This document shows positions 18,595-28,594 of a stretch of 64,000 nt of DNA, piece by piece. Numbering within the stretch: the stretch's first letter is position 1; each line of letters starts with the position of its first letter. The DNA comes from Mangrovibacterium marinum. GTDB taxonomy: Bacteria; Bacteroidota; Bacteroidia; Bacteroidales; Prolixibacteraceae. The stretch covers positions 1-64,000 of the forward strand of contig NZ_QAAD01000006.1 of assembly GCF_003046625.1 (NCBI RefSeq), in the 5' to 3' direction. The position numbers and the translations under genes are program-made. The notes below the pieces were generated by a model. It worked only from the letters and a program-made list of their open reading frames with translations, was not told the DNA's origin and searched no databases.

Positions 18595-19033
18595 CAGATA
18601 TTTATTCTATCATTCTTTTTATTTCTTCTTTAATACTTCAATGCTAATGATAATAGCCTGTTCATAGCTTGTATAAATTCTCGAAAATTTTCTTGCAGGG
18701 AACGAAAATTAAATCTGTTTTCGGGTTTATTAACAAGGAATGAACAGATATTTGGTTTGGAACACAAGCTTTTTTATTCGATGTTAACAATTGTTGAAAA
18801 CCGTTAGCTGCTCATTTTATTTTGTTGCAAACAGCGGTAAATTGTGTTTAATTTCTGGTGGTTTTTTCGCCAAAATTTGATTTTGTTTTTCCGATCTCAA
18901 TATTGCTTAGTAATAAAATTAGAGTTTCAAAATTGTTTGGGTGGAAAATTCCGGATTTGTTTCAACAGTTGTTCCGGAGAAATTAACAACTTTGGGTTTT
19001 CACTTTATTCTGTGAATTAGTAATTTGTAAAAA
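18595..19033. other. AT-rich intergenic region, 439 bp
   Basis: This is a gene-free, AT-rich stretch between the divergent receiver gene and the DUF4175 gene, and presumably holds both promoters. A near-consensus Bacteroidota -7 element (TAATTTG at about 19020) sits only a few bases from the DUF4175 start, without a clear -33 partner. An imperfect inverted repeat around 18946-18982 (TTCCGGA...TCCGGA) is the only other structure I can see. Confidence 0.4.
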
Positions 19034-22000
19034 ATGGCTAACAACTATTCTTGCATTGTTGATAAACTCGGTTTATACTGTCGCAAATATTGGATTTTGC
19101 AGTTTTTGAAAGGCAGCTTGTTGTTAATTACCGTGCTTTTAGGATTAATAGCAGCTGGTTTAGGCATTGAATATCTGTTTTATACGTCTGTTCCTTTTAA
19201 AATTGCTTTTGTTAGTAGCTTGTTTTTCATTTTTGGCCTGTTGGCCTATCGTTATGTGCTCACACCAATCTCGTATTTGTTGAAATTGCGAAAATTTGAT
19301 CGGGTAGCGCAGGCTAAACTTGTAAGTGAGCATTTTCCGGAATTGAAAGATCACTTGATAAATGTGGTTGAGCTGGGCGTGTTGCCCGCCAACAATGCAC
19401 TTGTTGAAAGCAGTATTCTGCAGAAAATATCGGAATTGCCACCTTTTAGTTTCCGTTTATATTTCAATTTCAGGTTAATAGCGAATGCGGTGATCGGTTT
19501 TATAATCGTTATGATAACCACCTTGACGATTAGTATAACAGTTCCCGGTTACTTGTTGCAGGCCGGCTATCGGCTGATTCACTTCACGCAGGAGTTCGTA
19601 AAACCAGCTCCTTTTCGGTTTGTGTTGAATAATTCAAACCTCCGGGTGTTAAAAGGTGGCTTGCTTGTGCTTTCGGTCGAGTGTGTAGGAGAAGATTTGC
19701 CATCCGGTGTTTATGTTAATATAGGTGGACAAAATTTCGTGATGGAGCAAGAGGGTAATCATTATACGTATCAGTTGAATAACCTGCAAGCATCGTTTTC
19801 ATTCTTTTTCACTGATTTACAATATGTTTCAGATCGATATGCCATCCAGGTAATTCCCAATCCACTTATTTTGTCGTATATGGTTACTGTTACGCCGCCT
19901 GGCTACACGGGTTTGCCTGCGCAACGTTACCAGGCAGTTACCAATTTTTCAGCCCCGTACGGCAGTCAACTTGCGTGGGAATTTGATTGTTCCGATGTTG
20001 ACCGCTTAATTTTGGCGAACGGCGAACAACGACTCGACAGTGTGAGCAGCGATAGCGGCATATTCCAATTGACAAGCACCTTAACGAAGTCGGGCAGCTA
20101 CCGGGTTTTACTCCAGAATGCTGAAGTTAAATCTAAACAAGTAATTTCGTTCGAAGTGGAATTGATGCCGGATGATTTTCCGACGATCGATGTTGTGCAG
20201 TTGCAGGACTCGACCAACTTGATGCGTTTCTTCTTCAAAGGAGCGATAGCCGACGACTACGGTTTCCACCAGTTGCAGTTTAATTTGCGAAACATGGAAA
20301 CCGATTCAGTTTTTAATTTGAGTATTTTGCCGAACCTGTCGCAACAGGAATTTTACTATGCAGTTAATTTCAAGCCGCTCAGGAATTTAGGTGATCATTT
20401 TTCCTACTATTTTACCATCAGCGATAACGATTATTTTCATCATTTCAAAAAGGCTACTTCGGAAGTATTTAATTTCGAGTTTCCCGATTATCAGGATGTT
20501 TACAATAGCTCTGAAGAGTTGTTCGGAGAGGTTGAAGAGCTCGCCGGCGAAACCCAGCAGATGGTTCAGGAGCTCAAGCAGGAGATGGCGGATTTTCAGT
20601 ATCGAAGCATTTCCGAGAATTTGAGCTCTTGGGATCAGCAACAGTTCGTTCAACAAATTTCCGCAAAGAGGGAACAACTACAGCGCACTATTAATCAGCT
20701 AATTAATAAGAATAATCAGTTGAATAGTCTGAATAACTCCTATAGTAACCAGCGTGATGAACTGCTTGAGAAACAACAGCAAATCGATGATCTGCTGAAA
20801 GAGATTATGACCGATGAGTTGCAAAAATTATTCGACGAGTTTAATAAGCTTGCTCAAGAGTTTGATCAGGATCGGCTGAATCAGTTAATGAAGCGAATGG
20901 AGTTTCCTGTAGAAGATTTTTCGAAGCAGCTTGATCGGAACCTGGAATTATTGAAGCGGTATAAGATAGAGCAAAGTTTGGAGTCGATTATTTCTGAAAT
21001 TCATGAAGTTGCCGAGGATGAAGCTCAACAAGCCATTGATATTGATCGGGGAGACCTGGATGGGGTGAGGGAACAGGAAAACGCCAACCGGGAACGTGTT
21101 CGTGAGCTATCGGATCAGTTGGATCGTTTGCGCGAGTCGAACGAAGAACTATCTAAACCAATGAATATCTATCCGATGGATAATGAATTCGAGGGTATCG
21201 ATAAGAATTACAAAGATATTGATGAGCATCTTGGAGGTAATCGCAGGAAAATGGCAAAGGAAGAAATTGGACGAAACCAGCAACAGTTAATGAATTTGGC
21301 ATTTTCGCTACAGCAGATGTTAGCGGATAGTCAGCTCACCCAAAACGGAGAAGACATCGATAATTTGAAACAAATCCTTAAGAATCTGGTGTTTTTATCG
21401 TTACAGCAGGAAGAAATCTTAAATTTGTCAGCTCGTTTGTCGGTCGGAGATCCTTCGCTGAACGAAGTGCAGAACCAACAGGAATTTCTCGTGTTGCAAA
21501 CCCAACAGGTTGAAGATTCGTTATTTGCACTGGCCTCGCGAACTCCGGCAGTAAGTGCGAGGGTTAGTAACGAACTATCTAAAATAGATGTTTCGTTAAA
21601 AAACACCCTGAGTCATTTTAAAGATGCCGATTTCCGAATGGTTTTGAGGGATCAGCAAAATGCGATCACAGCATTTAACGAATTGGCGCTTTTATTAAAT
21701 GAAGCGTTGGAAAATCTGGAGAAGATGATGGCCAATTCGATGCCAGGCGATCAGAGTTGTGATAAACCTGGCGGTGGTGGAAAAGCAGGCATGGGTAAAT
21801 TGAAAGACGCGCAGCAATCGCTGAAAGATCAATTGCAAAAAATGATCGACGGCTTAAAAAACGGTGAACAGGGACAACTCGGTGAGCAAGTCGGAAAATC
21901 GTTGATGCAGCAGGAAATGCTGAAACAGATGATTGGCGAGATGATGATGGATGAAGGCGTTGGAAGTTCTGCAAAAGAGCAACTTAGAGCGATCGAACAA

Positions 22001-22300
22001 TTAATTGAACAAAATAGACTTGATTTGCTGGGCAAAAAAATAGATGACTCGCTGATCCGGCGGCAGAATTTGATTCTTGATCACTTGTTGAAAGCCGAAA
22101 AGGCGGAACAGGAGCGGGATTTAGATGAACAGCGCGAATCGAAAACTGCCGATCAGATTTTTTACAGTAACCCTGATTCGGTATTCGAGTATAAAGGTAA
22201 GGAGAATAATAGAGAGGAAGATCTGAGATATAATACAATCCGGATGCGCAAATTTTACGAGAATAAGTTTAGAAATTATATTAATCAACTAAATCCATAA
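19034..22300 (+). CDS. DUF4175 large membrane-anchored coiled-coil protein
   Basis: A 1088-residue protein typical of Bacteroidota. Three hydrophobic segments occur near residues 24-46, 54-75 and 147-170. A beta-rich periplasmic-type region follows (about 180-480), then a long Gln/Glu-rich coiled coil (about 500-1040) with a glycine-rich break near 'DKPGGGGKAGMG'. The function is unknown; size and layout suggest a structural or scaffold role in the envelope. It heads the string with the RsbW-like ATPase, which starts 2 bp after its stop. Confidence 0.88.
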   Translation: MANNYSCIVDKLGLYCRKYWILQFLKGSLLLITVLLGLIAAGLGIEYLFYTSVPFKIAFVSSLFFIFGLLAYRYVLTPISYLLKLRKFDRVAQAKLVSEHFPELKDHLINVVELGVLPANNALVESSILQKISELPPFSFRLYFNFRLIANAVIGFIIVMITTLTISITVPGYLLQAGYRLIHFTQEFVKPAPFRFVLNNSNLRVLKGGLLVLSVECVGEDLPSGVYVNIGGQNFVMEQEGNHYTYQLNNLQASFSFFFTDLQYVSDRYAIQVIPNPLILSYMVTVTPPGYTGLPAQRYQAVTNFSAPYGSQLAWEFDCSDVDRLILANGEQRLDSVSSDSGIFQLTSTLTKSGSYRVLLQNAEVKSKQVISFEVELMPDDFPTIDVVQLQDSTNLMRFFFKGAIADDYGFHQLQFNLRNMETDSVFNLSILPNLSQQEFYYAVNFKPLRNLGDHFSYYFTISDNDYFHHFKKATSEVFNFEFPDYQDVYNSSEELFGEVEELAGETQQMVQELKQEMADFQYRSISENLSSWDQQQFVQQISAKREQLQRTINQLINKNNQLNSLNNSYSNQRDELLEKQQQIDDLLKEIMTDELQKLFDEFNKLAQEFDQDRLNQLMKRMEFPVEDFSKQLDRNLELLKRYKIEQSLESIISEIHEVAEDEAQQAIDIDRGDLDGVREQENANRERVRELSDQLDRLRESNEELSKPMNIYPMDNEFEGIDKNYKDIDEHLGGNRRKMAKEEIGRNQQQLMNLAFSLQQMLADSQLTQNGEDIDNLKQILKNLVFLSLQQEEILNLSARLSVGDPSLNEVQNQQEFLVLQTQQVEDSLFALASRTPAVSARVSNELSKIDVSLKNTLSHFKDADFRMVLRDQQNAITAFNELALLLNEALENLEKMMANSMPGDQSCDKPGGGGKAGMGKLKDAQQSLKDQLQKMIDGLKNGEQGQLGEQVGKSLMQQEMLKQMIGEMMMDEGVGSSAKEQLRAIEQLIEQNRLDLLGKKIDDSLIRRQNLILDHLLKAEKAEQERDLDEQRESKTADQIFYSNPDSVFEYKGKENNREEDLRYNTIRMRKFYENKFRNYINQLNP

Positions 22301-22302
22301 AT

Positions 22303-22722
22303 TTGAGGAAATCTTTACGCATACCTTCTGATTTTAGATATCTGAATGAGGTTCAGAATTTCGTTTCCGAAATCGTTTCGACGAGTGAGTTTGGTGACGC
22401 TAAAGGCAATTTTGTAAAGTTAGGCGTATGCGAATCGGTTTCTAATGCTATCGGCCATGGTAATAAATTTGATCATCGCAAGTTTGTGACGGTTTTTGCC
22501 GAATTTACCGACGATGCACTTTTGTTTGAAGTTCAGGACGAAGGTGCGGGATTTGATTATACGAATATTCCCGATCCCACGGCAGCTGACAATCTGCATA
22601 AAGAGGGTGGGAGAGGGCTTTTTATTATTCAGCGCGTAGTAGACGAAGTTAAATTCAAAAATAACGGTTCAATCATTCAATTAAAATTCAAATTCAAAAG
22701 TGCCCATACTGTTTTATCATGA
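22303..22722 (+). CDS. RsbW-like anti-sigma/serine kinase ATP-binding protein
   Basis: A 139-residue GHKL ATPase domain alone. The N-box reads 'CESVSNAIGHGN', G1 'VQDEGAGFDY' and G2 'GGRGLFII'. This is the RsbW/SpoIIAB class, which binds and phosphorylates partners in partner-switching systems. No anti-anti-sigma (STAS) gene is nearby. It begins with TTG, 2 bp after the DUF4175 stop, and its end overlaps ybeY by 23 nt. It is therefore translationally tied to both neighbours. Confidence 0.85.
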   Translation: MRKSLRIPSDFRYLNEVQNFVSEIVSTSEFGDAKGNFVKLGVCESVSNAIGHGNKFDHRKFVTVFAEFTDDALLFEVQDEGAGFDYTNIPDPTAADNLHKEGGRGLFIIQRVVDEVKFKNNGSIIQLKFKFKSAHTVLS

Positions 22723-23113
22723 GGATGTGAAGCCTCTAAAATTGGAAAAAAGGAAATTAAAAAGCTGGATAAAGACAGTTATTACTTCCGAAAATCAAAA
22801 ACCAGGAGCTATTAATTACATTTTTTGCAGTGATGAATATCTGTTAAAGGTCAATCAGGAGTACCTCGATCATGACTATTTTACGGATATTATTACATTC
22901 GACTATGTTGAAAATGGCATTATTTCCGGCGATATTTTTATTAGTGTAGATCGCGTTGCAGAAAATGCTACTCAATTTGGTGTGTCGTTCGACGAAGAAT
23001 TGAGGCGTATTTTGGTGCATGGAGTGCTGCATTTACTCGGATATCCCGACAAAAAAGCTGATGAAAAGAAGCTCATGACCGCTAAAGAGGACTTTTATCT
23101 CTCAATTTTCTAA
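22700..23113 (+). CDS. ybeY: Endoribonuclease YbeY (rRNA maturation factor)
   Basis: A 137-residue single-strand endoribonuclease for 16S rRNA 3'-end maturation and ribosome quality control. The metal motif reads 'HGVLHLLGYPD': the first two histidines are there, but the usual third histidine is Asp. I know this substitution from other Bacteroidota YbeY proteins. It starts with GTG inside the end of the preceding ATPase gene (23-nt overlap). The next in-frame GTG, at 22727, is a less likely start because it would cut into the conserved N-terminus. Confidence 0.92.
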   Translation: MPILFYHEDVKPLKLEKRKLKSWIKTVITSENQKPGAINYIFCSDEYLLKVNQEYLDHDYFTDIITFDYVENGIISGDIFISVDRVAENATQFGVSFDEELRRILVHGVLHLLGYPDKKADEKKLMTAKEDFYLSIF

Positions 23114-23166
23114 CCTTTTCTTTTTGAAGCTTTTCTATTATTTTTGTGGACTAAAATTTTATGTAG

Positions 23167-25044
23167 ATGTTACCATTATATGATGTCATTGTCGTAGGAG
23201 GGGGGCATGCCGGCTGCGAAGCTGCTGCTGCGGCTGCCAATTTGGGGTCGAAAACCTTGCTCATCACAATGGATATGGGAAAATATGCCCAGATGTCCTG
23301 CAATCCGGCGATTGGCGGAATTGCCAAAGGACAAATTGTTCGCGAGATTGATGCCTTGGGTGGCTACACCGGTATTATTACCGATCGGACTTCTATTCAG
23401 TTTCGGATGCTCAATCGGTCGAAAGGGCCAGCGATGTGGAGCCCCCGTTCGCAAAGCGATCGGATGCGCTTTTCTGAGCAATGGAGAAATGAATTGGAGC
23501 AAATCGATAATCTCGACTTGTGGCAGGATGCTGTCATTCACTTGTTGTTGGAAGATGGCATTGTTAAGGGGGTTAAAACAAAAATAGGCGTCGAGTTTCG
23601 GGCAAAATCGGTGGTTCTGACCAATGGAACTTTCCTGAACGGCTTGATGCATATTGGTCGATCGCAGATGGAAGGTGGTAGGATAGGGGAGTCCGCTTCG
23701 TATTTTATCAGCGATCAGCTGGCGGATGCAGGTTTTGTAACCGGCCGCTTAAAGACCGGCACACCTGTTCGGATCGATGGACGAACGATCGATTTTTCAA
23801 AGCTTACCGAGCAAAAGGGGGACGAAGGACACTATAAATTCTCCTATCTTCCTGAAGAAAAATCGAGCTTGCAACAACGATCCTGCTGGATTACTTATAC
23901 GAACGAAGCGGTACACAAGGAGCTTGAAGTGGGCTTCGACGACTCGCCAATGTATAACGGAACCATCGTTGGCGCGGGGCCTCGTTATTGCCCCAGCATC
24001 GAATCGAAGATTGTGACGTTTGCCGAAAAATTGCAGCACCAATTGTTTTTAGAGCCCGAAGGAGAGACTACAATTGAGTACTATTTGAATGGTTTTTCGT
24101 CTTCTTTGCCGTGGGATGTGCAGCTTAAAGCGATGCGATTAATACCAGGTTTAGAACAGGCAAAAGTGTTTCGACCCGGCTATGCAATTGAGTACGACTA
24201 CTTCGATCCGACCCAGTTGTACCATACATTGGAGACTAAATTGGTATCGAACTTGTTCTTTGCCGGACAGATCAATGGAACTACCGGCTATGAAGAGGCT
24301 GCCGCGCAAGGCTTAATGGCCGGGATAAATGCCCATCAAAAAGTGCATGAAAAGGGCGAATTTGTATTGAATCGTGATGAAGCTTACATTGGTGTTTTGA
24401 TCGACGATTTGGTAACAAAAGGGGTAGATGAACCTTACCGGATGTTCACTTCTCGTGCCGAATATCGCATTCTTTTGCGGCAGGATGACGCTGATTCCAG
24501 ACTCACACCGAAAGGTTTTGAACTGGGCTTAGCCTCACAAAAACGCATGGATTTATTGGCAGAAAAGCAAAAACTAAGAGATGAAATTGTGGAGTTCGTT
24601 TCGGGATTTTCGATCAAGCCGCAGTTTATAAATGAACTGTTGGAGCAAAAAAATACCTCTCCGCTGAAGCAGGGAGTGAAGTTGAAAGATGTAATCGCAA
24701 GACCTCAAATTTCGATTTTTGACGTGGTTGAACCGGTTACTCCTTTTCAAAAATTCTTGCAGCGGATACCCGAAAACAGGTACGATGAAATACTCGAATC
24801 GGCAGAAATTTTGATCAAATATTCCGGCTATATCGAACGCGAAAAACAGATGGCTGATAAGTTTCGACGGCTTGAAAATATCAACATCGAGAATAAATTT
24901 GACTACGAAAGTATTCATACAATATCGACGGAAGCCCGGCAAAAATTGGCCAAAATTCAACCGCAAACCATTGGGCAGGCTAGCCGTATTTCGGGCGTTA
25001 GTCCCGCGGATATCAACGTACTTTTAATCATGTTGGGAAGGTAG
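23167..25044 (+). CDS. mnmG: tRNA uridine-5-carboxymethylaminomethyl modification enzyme MnmG
   Basis: A 625-residue FAD protein that, with MnmE, adds the cmnm5 group to the wobble uridine of several tRNAs. The dinucleotide fold '[12 protein letters not shown]' opens the protein. '[11 protein letters not shown]', '[16 protein letters not shown]', 'GTFLNG' and '[14 protein letters not shown]' follow, and the C-terminal helical MnmE/tRNA-binding region is complete. mnmE is not in the window. A parS-like palindrome begins one base after its stop codon. Confidence 0.97.
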   Translation: MLPLYDVIVVGGGHAGCEAAAAAANLGSKTLLITMDMGKYAQMSCNPAIGGIAKGQIVREIDALGGYTGIITDRTSIQFRMLNRSKGPAMWSPRSQSDRMRFSEQWRNELEQIDNLDLWQDAVIHLLLEDGIVKGVKTKIGVEFRAKSVVLTNGTFLNGLMHIGRSQMEGGRIGESASYFISDQLADAGFVTGRLKTGTPVRIDGRTIDFSKLTEQKGDEGHYKFSYLPEEKSSLQQRSCWITYTNEAVHKELEVGFDDSPMYNGTIVGAGPRYCPSIESKIVTFAEKLQHQLFLEPEGETTIEYYLNGFSSSLPWDVQLKAMRLIPGLEQAKVFRPGYAIEYDYFDPTQLYHTLETKLVSNLFFAGQINGTTGYEEAAAQGLMAGINAHQKVHEKGEFVLNRDEAYIGVLIDDLVTKGVDEPYRMFTSRAEYRILLRQDDADSRLTPKGFELGLASQKRMDLLAEKQKLRDEIVEFVSGFSIKPQFINELLEQKNTSPLKQGVKLKDVIARPQISIFDVVEPVTPFQKFLQRIPENRYDEILESAEILIKYSGYIEREKQMADKFRRLENINIENKFDYESIHTISTEARQKLAKIQPQTIGQASRISGVSPADINVLLIMLGR

Positions 25045-25060
25045 TGTTCCACGTGGAACA
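25045..25060. other. parS: parS-like ParB-binding palindrome
   Basis: TGTTCCACGTGGAACA is a perfect 16-bp palindrome in the 35-bp mnmG-apt gap. It matches the bacterial chromosomal parS consensus (TGTTTCACGTGAAACA) at 14 of 16 positions, and the core GTTCCACGTGGAAC is as I recall for Pseudomonas-type sites. parS sites are bound by ParB, sit near oriC and are often found by the mnmG/rsmG/parAB genes. No parA, parB or dnaA gene lies in this window. Confidence 0.75.
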
Positions 25061-25079
25061 TTCATAAAACAGCTTTAAA

Positions 25080-25598
25080 ATGGATTTAAAACAATACATT
25101 CGGGAGATACCCGATTACCCTGAAAAAGGGGTTAATTTCAAAGATATTACAACGCTTTTGAAAGACGGTGACGCTTTTAAAGCAGTGGTCGATCAGGTAT
25201 GCTCGCATTTCGAGGGGAGGGGAATAACCAAGGTGGTTTCGCTTGAGTCGCGCGGTTTTATTGTTGGCGGTGCATTGGCTTATCACCTCGAGGCAGGCTT
25301 TGTGCCGGCTCGAAAAAAGGGAAAGCTGCCCGCCGAAACAATTGAGCAAACTTACGAATTGGAGTATGGAACTGATACCATAGAGGTGCATCTGGATGCC
25401 CTTTGCGAGGACGATGTTGTGTTGATTCATGACGATTTACTGGCGACAGGCGGAACGGCTTTGGCAGCCCTCAAGTTGGTTCAAAAGATGAAAGTCAAGC
25501 AGGTTTTCTTCTCATTCATCTGCGATTTGAAATTCATTGAAAATGGCAATAAAGCGCTCCTGGACGAATACGAAACACACAGTGTTGTGACATATTGA
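25080..25598 (+). CDS. apt: Adenine phosphoribosyltransferase
   Basis: A 172-residue purine salvage enzyme that makes AMP from adenine and PRPP. The PRPP-binding loop 'VVLIHDDLLATGGTA' and the Apt N-terminus 'IPDYPEKGVNFKDITTLL' are clear. The length is normal. It lies between the parS-like site and a terminator, in the conserved mnmG - apt - uvrC order. Confidence 0.96.
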   Translation: MDLKQYIREIPDYPEKGVNFKDITTLLKDGDAFKAVVDQVCSHFEGRGITKVVSLESRGFIVGGALAYHLEAGFVPARKKGKLPAETIEQTYELEYGTDTIEVHLDALCEDDVVLIHDDLLATGGTALAALKLVQKMKVKQVFFSFICDLKFIENGNKALLDEYETHSVVTY

Positions 25599-25645
25599 TG
25601 GTTGAAAAAAATGCCAAAGGAAGCGTTGAAAAATGGTAAAAACAG

Positions 25646-25678
25646 AACGGATATTCTTTGAGGGGATATCCGTTTTTT
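25646..25678 (+). terminator. Rho-independent terminator after apt
   Basis: The stem AACGGATAT / ATATCCGTT with an 11-nt loop is followed by a six-T run. It lies 48 bp after the apt stop and separates the upstream string from uvrC. Confidence 0.8.
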
Positions 25679-25710
25679 AGCTTTGTAAACTTACAGCATT
25701 CTAAAATATT

Positions 25711-27522
25711 TTGTCAGTGGATAGTCGATTGGATTACCTGAAAAAGCTCGTTTCTGTATTGCCGGATCAACCGGGAATCTATCAGTATTTCGATAATACG
25801 GGGAAGATTATTTATGTGGGGAAAGCGAAAAATCTGAAGAAGCGTGTCGCTTCCTATTTTGCCAAAAATCACGATAACCGGAAGACCGTTTTATTGGTTC
25901 GGAATATTTACGACATCAAACACATGGTGGTGGAGACGGAGCAGGATGCGCTGCTACTTGAAAATAATTTGATTAAAAAATATCAGCCACGCTATAATAT
26001 ACGGCTTAAAGATGATAAAACTTATCCGTGGATTGTGATCAAAAATGAGGCATTCCCGCGGGTGTTTCAAACGCGGAATGTGATTCGCGACGGCTCGCAG
26101 TATTTTGGTCCCTACACTTCGGTTATTGCGGTGCGAACTCTGCTCGATTTATTTCGGCGATTCTATCGACTTCGAACCTGTAACTTGAACCTGCAAAAGG
26201 AAAATATTCAGGCTGGAAAATATAAGGTATGTCTGGAGTACCATATCGGGAACTGCCTTGGTCCGTGCGAGGGTTTCCAGGAAGAGTCGGACTATTCCCG
26301 GTATATCGATGAAATCCGGGATATTTTGAAAGGCAATATCGCTGGCGTGATCAAATATCTTCGGGAAATGATGAAAACTTTTGCCGAAAATTATAAGTTT
26401 GAGGAAGCCAACCAGGTGAAGATTAAACTTGATGCACTGGAGAAATTTCAGAATAAATCGACGGTGGTCAGTTCAACGATTACGGATGTGGATGTGTTCG
26501 GAATTGAGGTTGTGGAGAAGTCGGCTTTCGTCAATTATTTGAAGGTGATTAACGGAGCGATCGTCCAAACTTATACCGCAGAAATTAAAAAGGCGCTCGA
26601 CGAATCGCCCGAAGAATTGTTGGCTTATGCGATCGTAGATATCCGACAAAAAATTTTCAGCAACTCCAGAGAATTGCTTGTTCGGTTTAAGCCCGATATC
26701 GAACTGAATGGGGTGGAGTTTAAGGTTCCTATCCGCGGCGATAAAAAGAAGCTGCTGGATTTGTCGATTCGCAACGCCAAGTACTTTCGGATGGAAAAGG
26801 AAAAACAGTACGCACAGTCGAAGCCGGCGCAAAGTGCCAATCGTATTATGGAAACCATGAAAAAGGATTTACGATTGCACGACTTGCCTATTCAGATTGA
26901 ATGTTTCGACAACTCGAACCTGCAGGGCACAAACCCGGTTGCTGCTTGTGTGGTTTTCAAAAACGGGAAACCTGCCAAAAAGGAGTACCGGCATTTTAAT
27001 GTAAAAACGGTTGAAGGGCCCAACGACTTTGCCTCGATGGAGGAAATTATTTATCGGAGATACAAACGACTGGTCGACGAAAAAAAGCCACTCCCGAACT
27101 TGATTATTATTGATGGTGGTAAAGGACAGTTGGGAGCAGCGCTCAATGCTTTGGAGCAGCTGAAGCTTCGGGGGCGAATTCCGATTATTGGTATAGCCAA
27201 GAAATTGGAGGAAATATTTTTCCCCGGAGATTCGGTGCCGCTGTATCTCGATAAAAATTCCGAAACCTTAAAAGTGATTCAACACGCCCGCGACGAAGCC
27301 CACCGTTTTGGAATTACTTTTCATCGGCAGAAGCGGTCGAAGAGTTTTATTCATTCAGAGCTGCAAGATATCCCCGGAGTGGGGGAGAAGACTATTCAGC
27401 ATCTTTTGCGGAAATTTAAAAGCCTCGAGAATCTTAAAAAACAGGCCTATGATACAGTTGCTGCTGAAATAGGCGATTCTAGAGCCGCTAAAATCTTCGA
27501 TTATTTTAAGTTAAAGTATTGA
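25711..27522 (+). CDS. uvrC: UvrABC excinuclease subunit C
   Basis: A 603-residue nuclease that makes both incisions in nucleotide excision repair. In order it has a GIY-YIG domain ('GIYQYF...KIIYVGKAKNLKKR'), a Cys-containing segment, a UVR motif near residues 207-242 ('FEEANQVKIKLDALEKF'), the RNase H-like endonuclease domain ('ECFDNSNLQGTNPVAACVVF') and a C-terminal helix-hairpin-helix ('IPGVGEKTIQHLL'). The start is TTG at 25711 or GTG at 25717; there is no ATG. Confidence 0.96.
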   Translation: MSVDSRLDYLKKLVSVLPDQPGIYQYFDNTGKIIYVGKAKNLKKRVASYFAKNHDNRKTVLLVRNIYDIKHMVVETEQDALLLENNLIKKYQPRYNIRLKDDKTYPWIVIKNEAFPRVFQTRNVIRDGSQYFGPYTSVIAVRTLLDLFRRFYRLRTCNLNLQKENIQAGKYKVCLEYHIGNCLGPCEGFQEESDYSRYIDEIRDILKGNIAGVIKYLREMMKTFAENYKFEEANQVKIKLDALEKFQNKSTVVSSTITDVDVFGIEVVEKSAFVNYLKVINGAIVQTYTAEIKKALDESPEELLAYAIVDIRQKIFSNSRELLVRFKPDIELNGVEFKVPIRGDKKKLLDLSIRNAKYFRMEKEKQYAQSKPAQSANRIMETMKKDLRLHDLPIQIECFDNSNLQGTNPVAACVVFKNGKPAKKEYRHFNVKTVEGPNDFASMEEIIYRRYKRLVDEKKPLPNLIIIDGGKGQLGAALNALEQLKLRGRIPIIGIAKKLEEIFFPGDSVPLYLDKNSETLKVIQHARDEAHRFGITFHRQKRSKSFIHSELQDIPGVGEKTIQHLLRKFKSLENLKKQAYDTVAAEIGDSRAAKIFDYFKLKY

Positions 27523-27542
27523 TATATAGAAAATAGAGCAAT

Positions 27543-27575
27543 AAAAAACCCGCAAAAAGCGGGTTGTGTTTCTTT
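27543..27575. terminator. Bidirectional terminator between uvrC and rsgA
   Basis: The stem AACCCGC (27547-27553) / GCGGGTT (27559-27565) has a 5-nt loop. On the minus strand it is followed by TTTTTT, and on the plus strand by a looser T-rich stretch. It serves the convergent uvrC and rsgA genes. Confidence 0.8.
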
Positions 27576-27586
27576 ATTAATCCAGA

Positions 27587-28531
27587 TTAGTTTCGGTACT
27601 TTTGGTCACTTTCCAGTAGTCCGAGGTACGAATAGTATCTACTTTCTGCAATTTCGTTTTCAACGACTGCTTTTTTAACTTCGCAGCCCGGTTCGTGGGT
27701 GTGGGTGCAATTATTGTATTGACATTTTTCGAGCCGTTTAAAAATTTCCGGGAAATAGTGACCGATTTCATATTTGTCCATATCCAGCATCCCGAAACCT
27801 TTAATTCCGGGAGTGTCGATAATATACCCGCCAAAATGTAATTCGAACATTTCGGAGAAAGTTGTGGTATGCTGGCCCGAGAGATGGTATTCTGAAATCT
27901 CTTTTGTTTTCAGATTCAGGCTCGGTTCAATTTTATTGATGATCGTTGATTTTCCAACTCCTGAGTGTCCGGAGAAAACGTTCACTTTTCCGGTCATCCA
28001 TTGCTTCAGGTTGTCGAGACCAATGTTTTTCCTGGTCGATGTTTTCAGGCAACGGTAACCAATGGCGCTGTACAGCTCAATCAGTGCATCCATTTGATTG
28101 GTTTGCTCTTTGTTGTACCGATCTATTTTGTTGAAAATCAAAGTGCAAGGTATTCTGTAGGCTTCAGCAGAGGCTAAAAAACGATCGATAAAGGTGGTGG
28201 TGGTTACCGGATAGTTGATGGTGACAACCAAAAAGGCCTGGTCGATGTTTGCCGCGATAATGTGCGATTGCTTCGACAGGTTGGGGGATTTGCGGACAAT
28301 GTAATTTTTACGATCGCAAATTTCAGTAATCAATCCAACAGCTTTGGCGTTTTCATTGCCTTGTTGTTCGTCGAGCCGGAACAGAACCTGATCTCCGACT
28401 GCGACCGGGTTGGTACTTTTAATATCTTTGATGCGAAAATTCCCTTTGATTTTGCAATCAACGTGTTGTCCGGATTCAGCCTTAACGGTGTACCAACTTC
28501 CGGTCGATTTTATGACGATGCCTTTGTTCAC
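27587..28531 (-). CDS. rsgA: Ribosome small-subunit-dependent GTPase RsgA
   Basis: A 314-residue circularly permuted GTPase that proofreads late 30S assembly. An N-terminal OB-fold covers about residues 1-75. The motifs then come in permuted order: G4 'NKID', G1 '[13 protein letters not shown]' and G3 'DTPG'. A C-terminal zinc finger has the ligands C-x4-C-x5-H-type in '[14 protein letters not shown]'. The length is normal. Confidence 0.95.
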   Translation of the reverse strand: MNKGIVIKSTGSWYTVKAESGQHVDCKIKGNFRIKDIKSTNPVAVGDQVLFRLDEQQGNENAKAVGLITEICDRKNYIVRKSPNLSKQSHIIAANIDQAFLVVTINYPVTTTTFIDRFLASAEAYRIPCTLIFNKIDRYNKEQTNQMDALIELYSAIGYRCLKTSTRKNIGLDNLKQWMTGKVNVFSGHSGVGKSTIINKIEPSLNLKTKEISEYHLSGQHTTTFSEMFELHFGGYIIDTPGIKGFGMLDMDKYEIGHYFPEIFKRLEKCQYNNCTHTHEPGCEVKKAVVENEIAESRYYSYLGLLESDQKYRN

Positions 28532-28594
28532 TGGGTTTCCTGAGTTAATTGTTTCTGTTACTTTTGAAAAGTTTAATCAAATTTACGAATTTTT

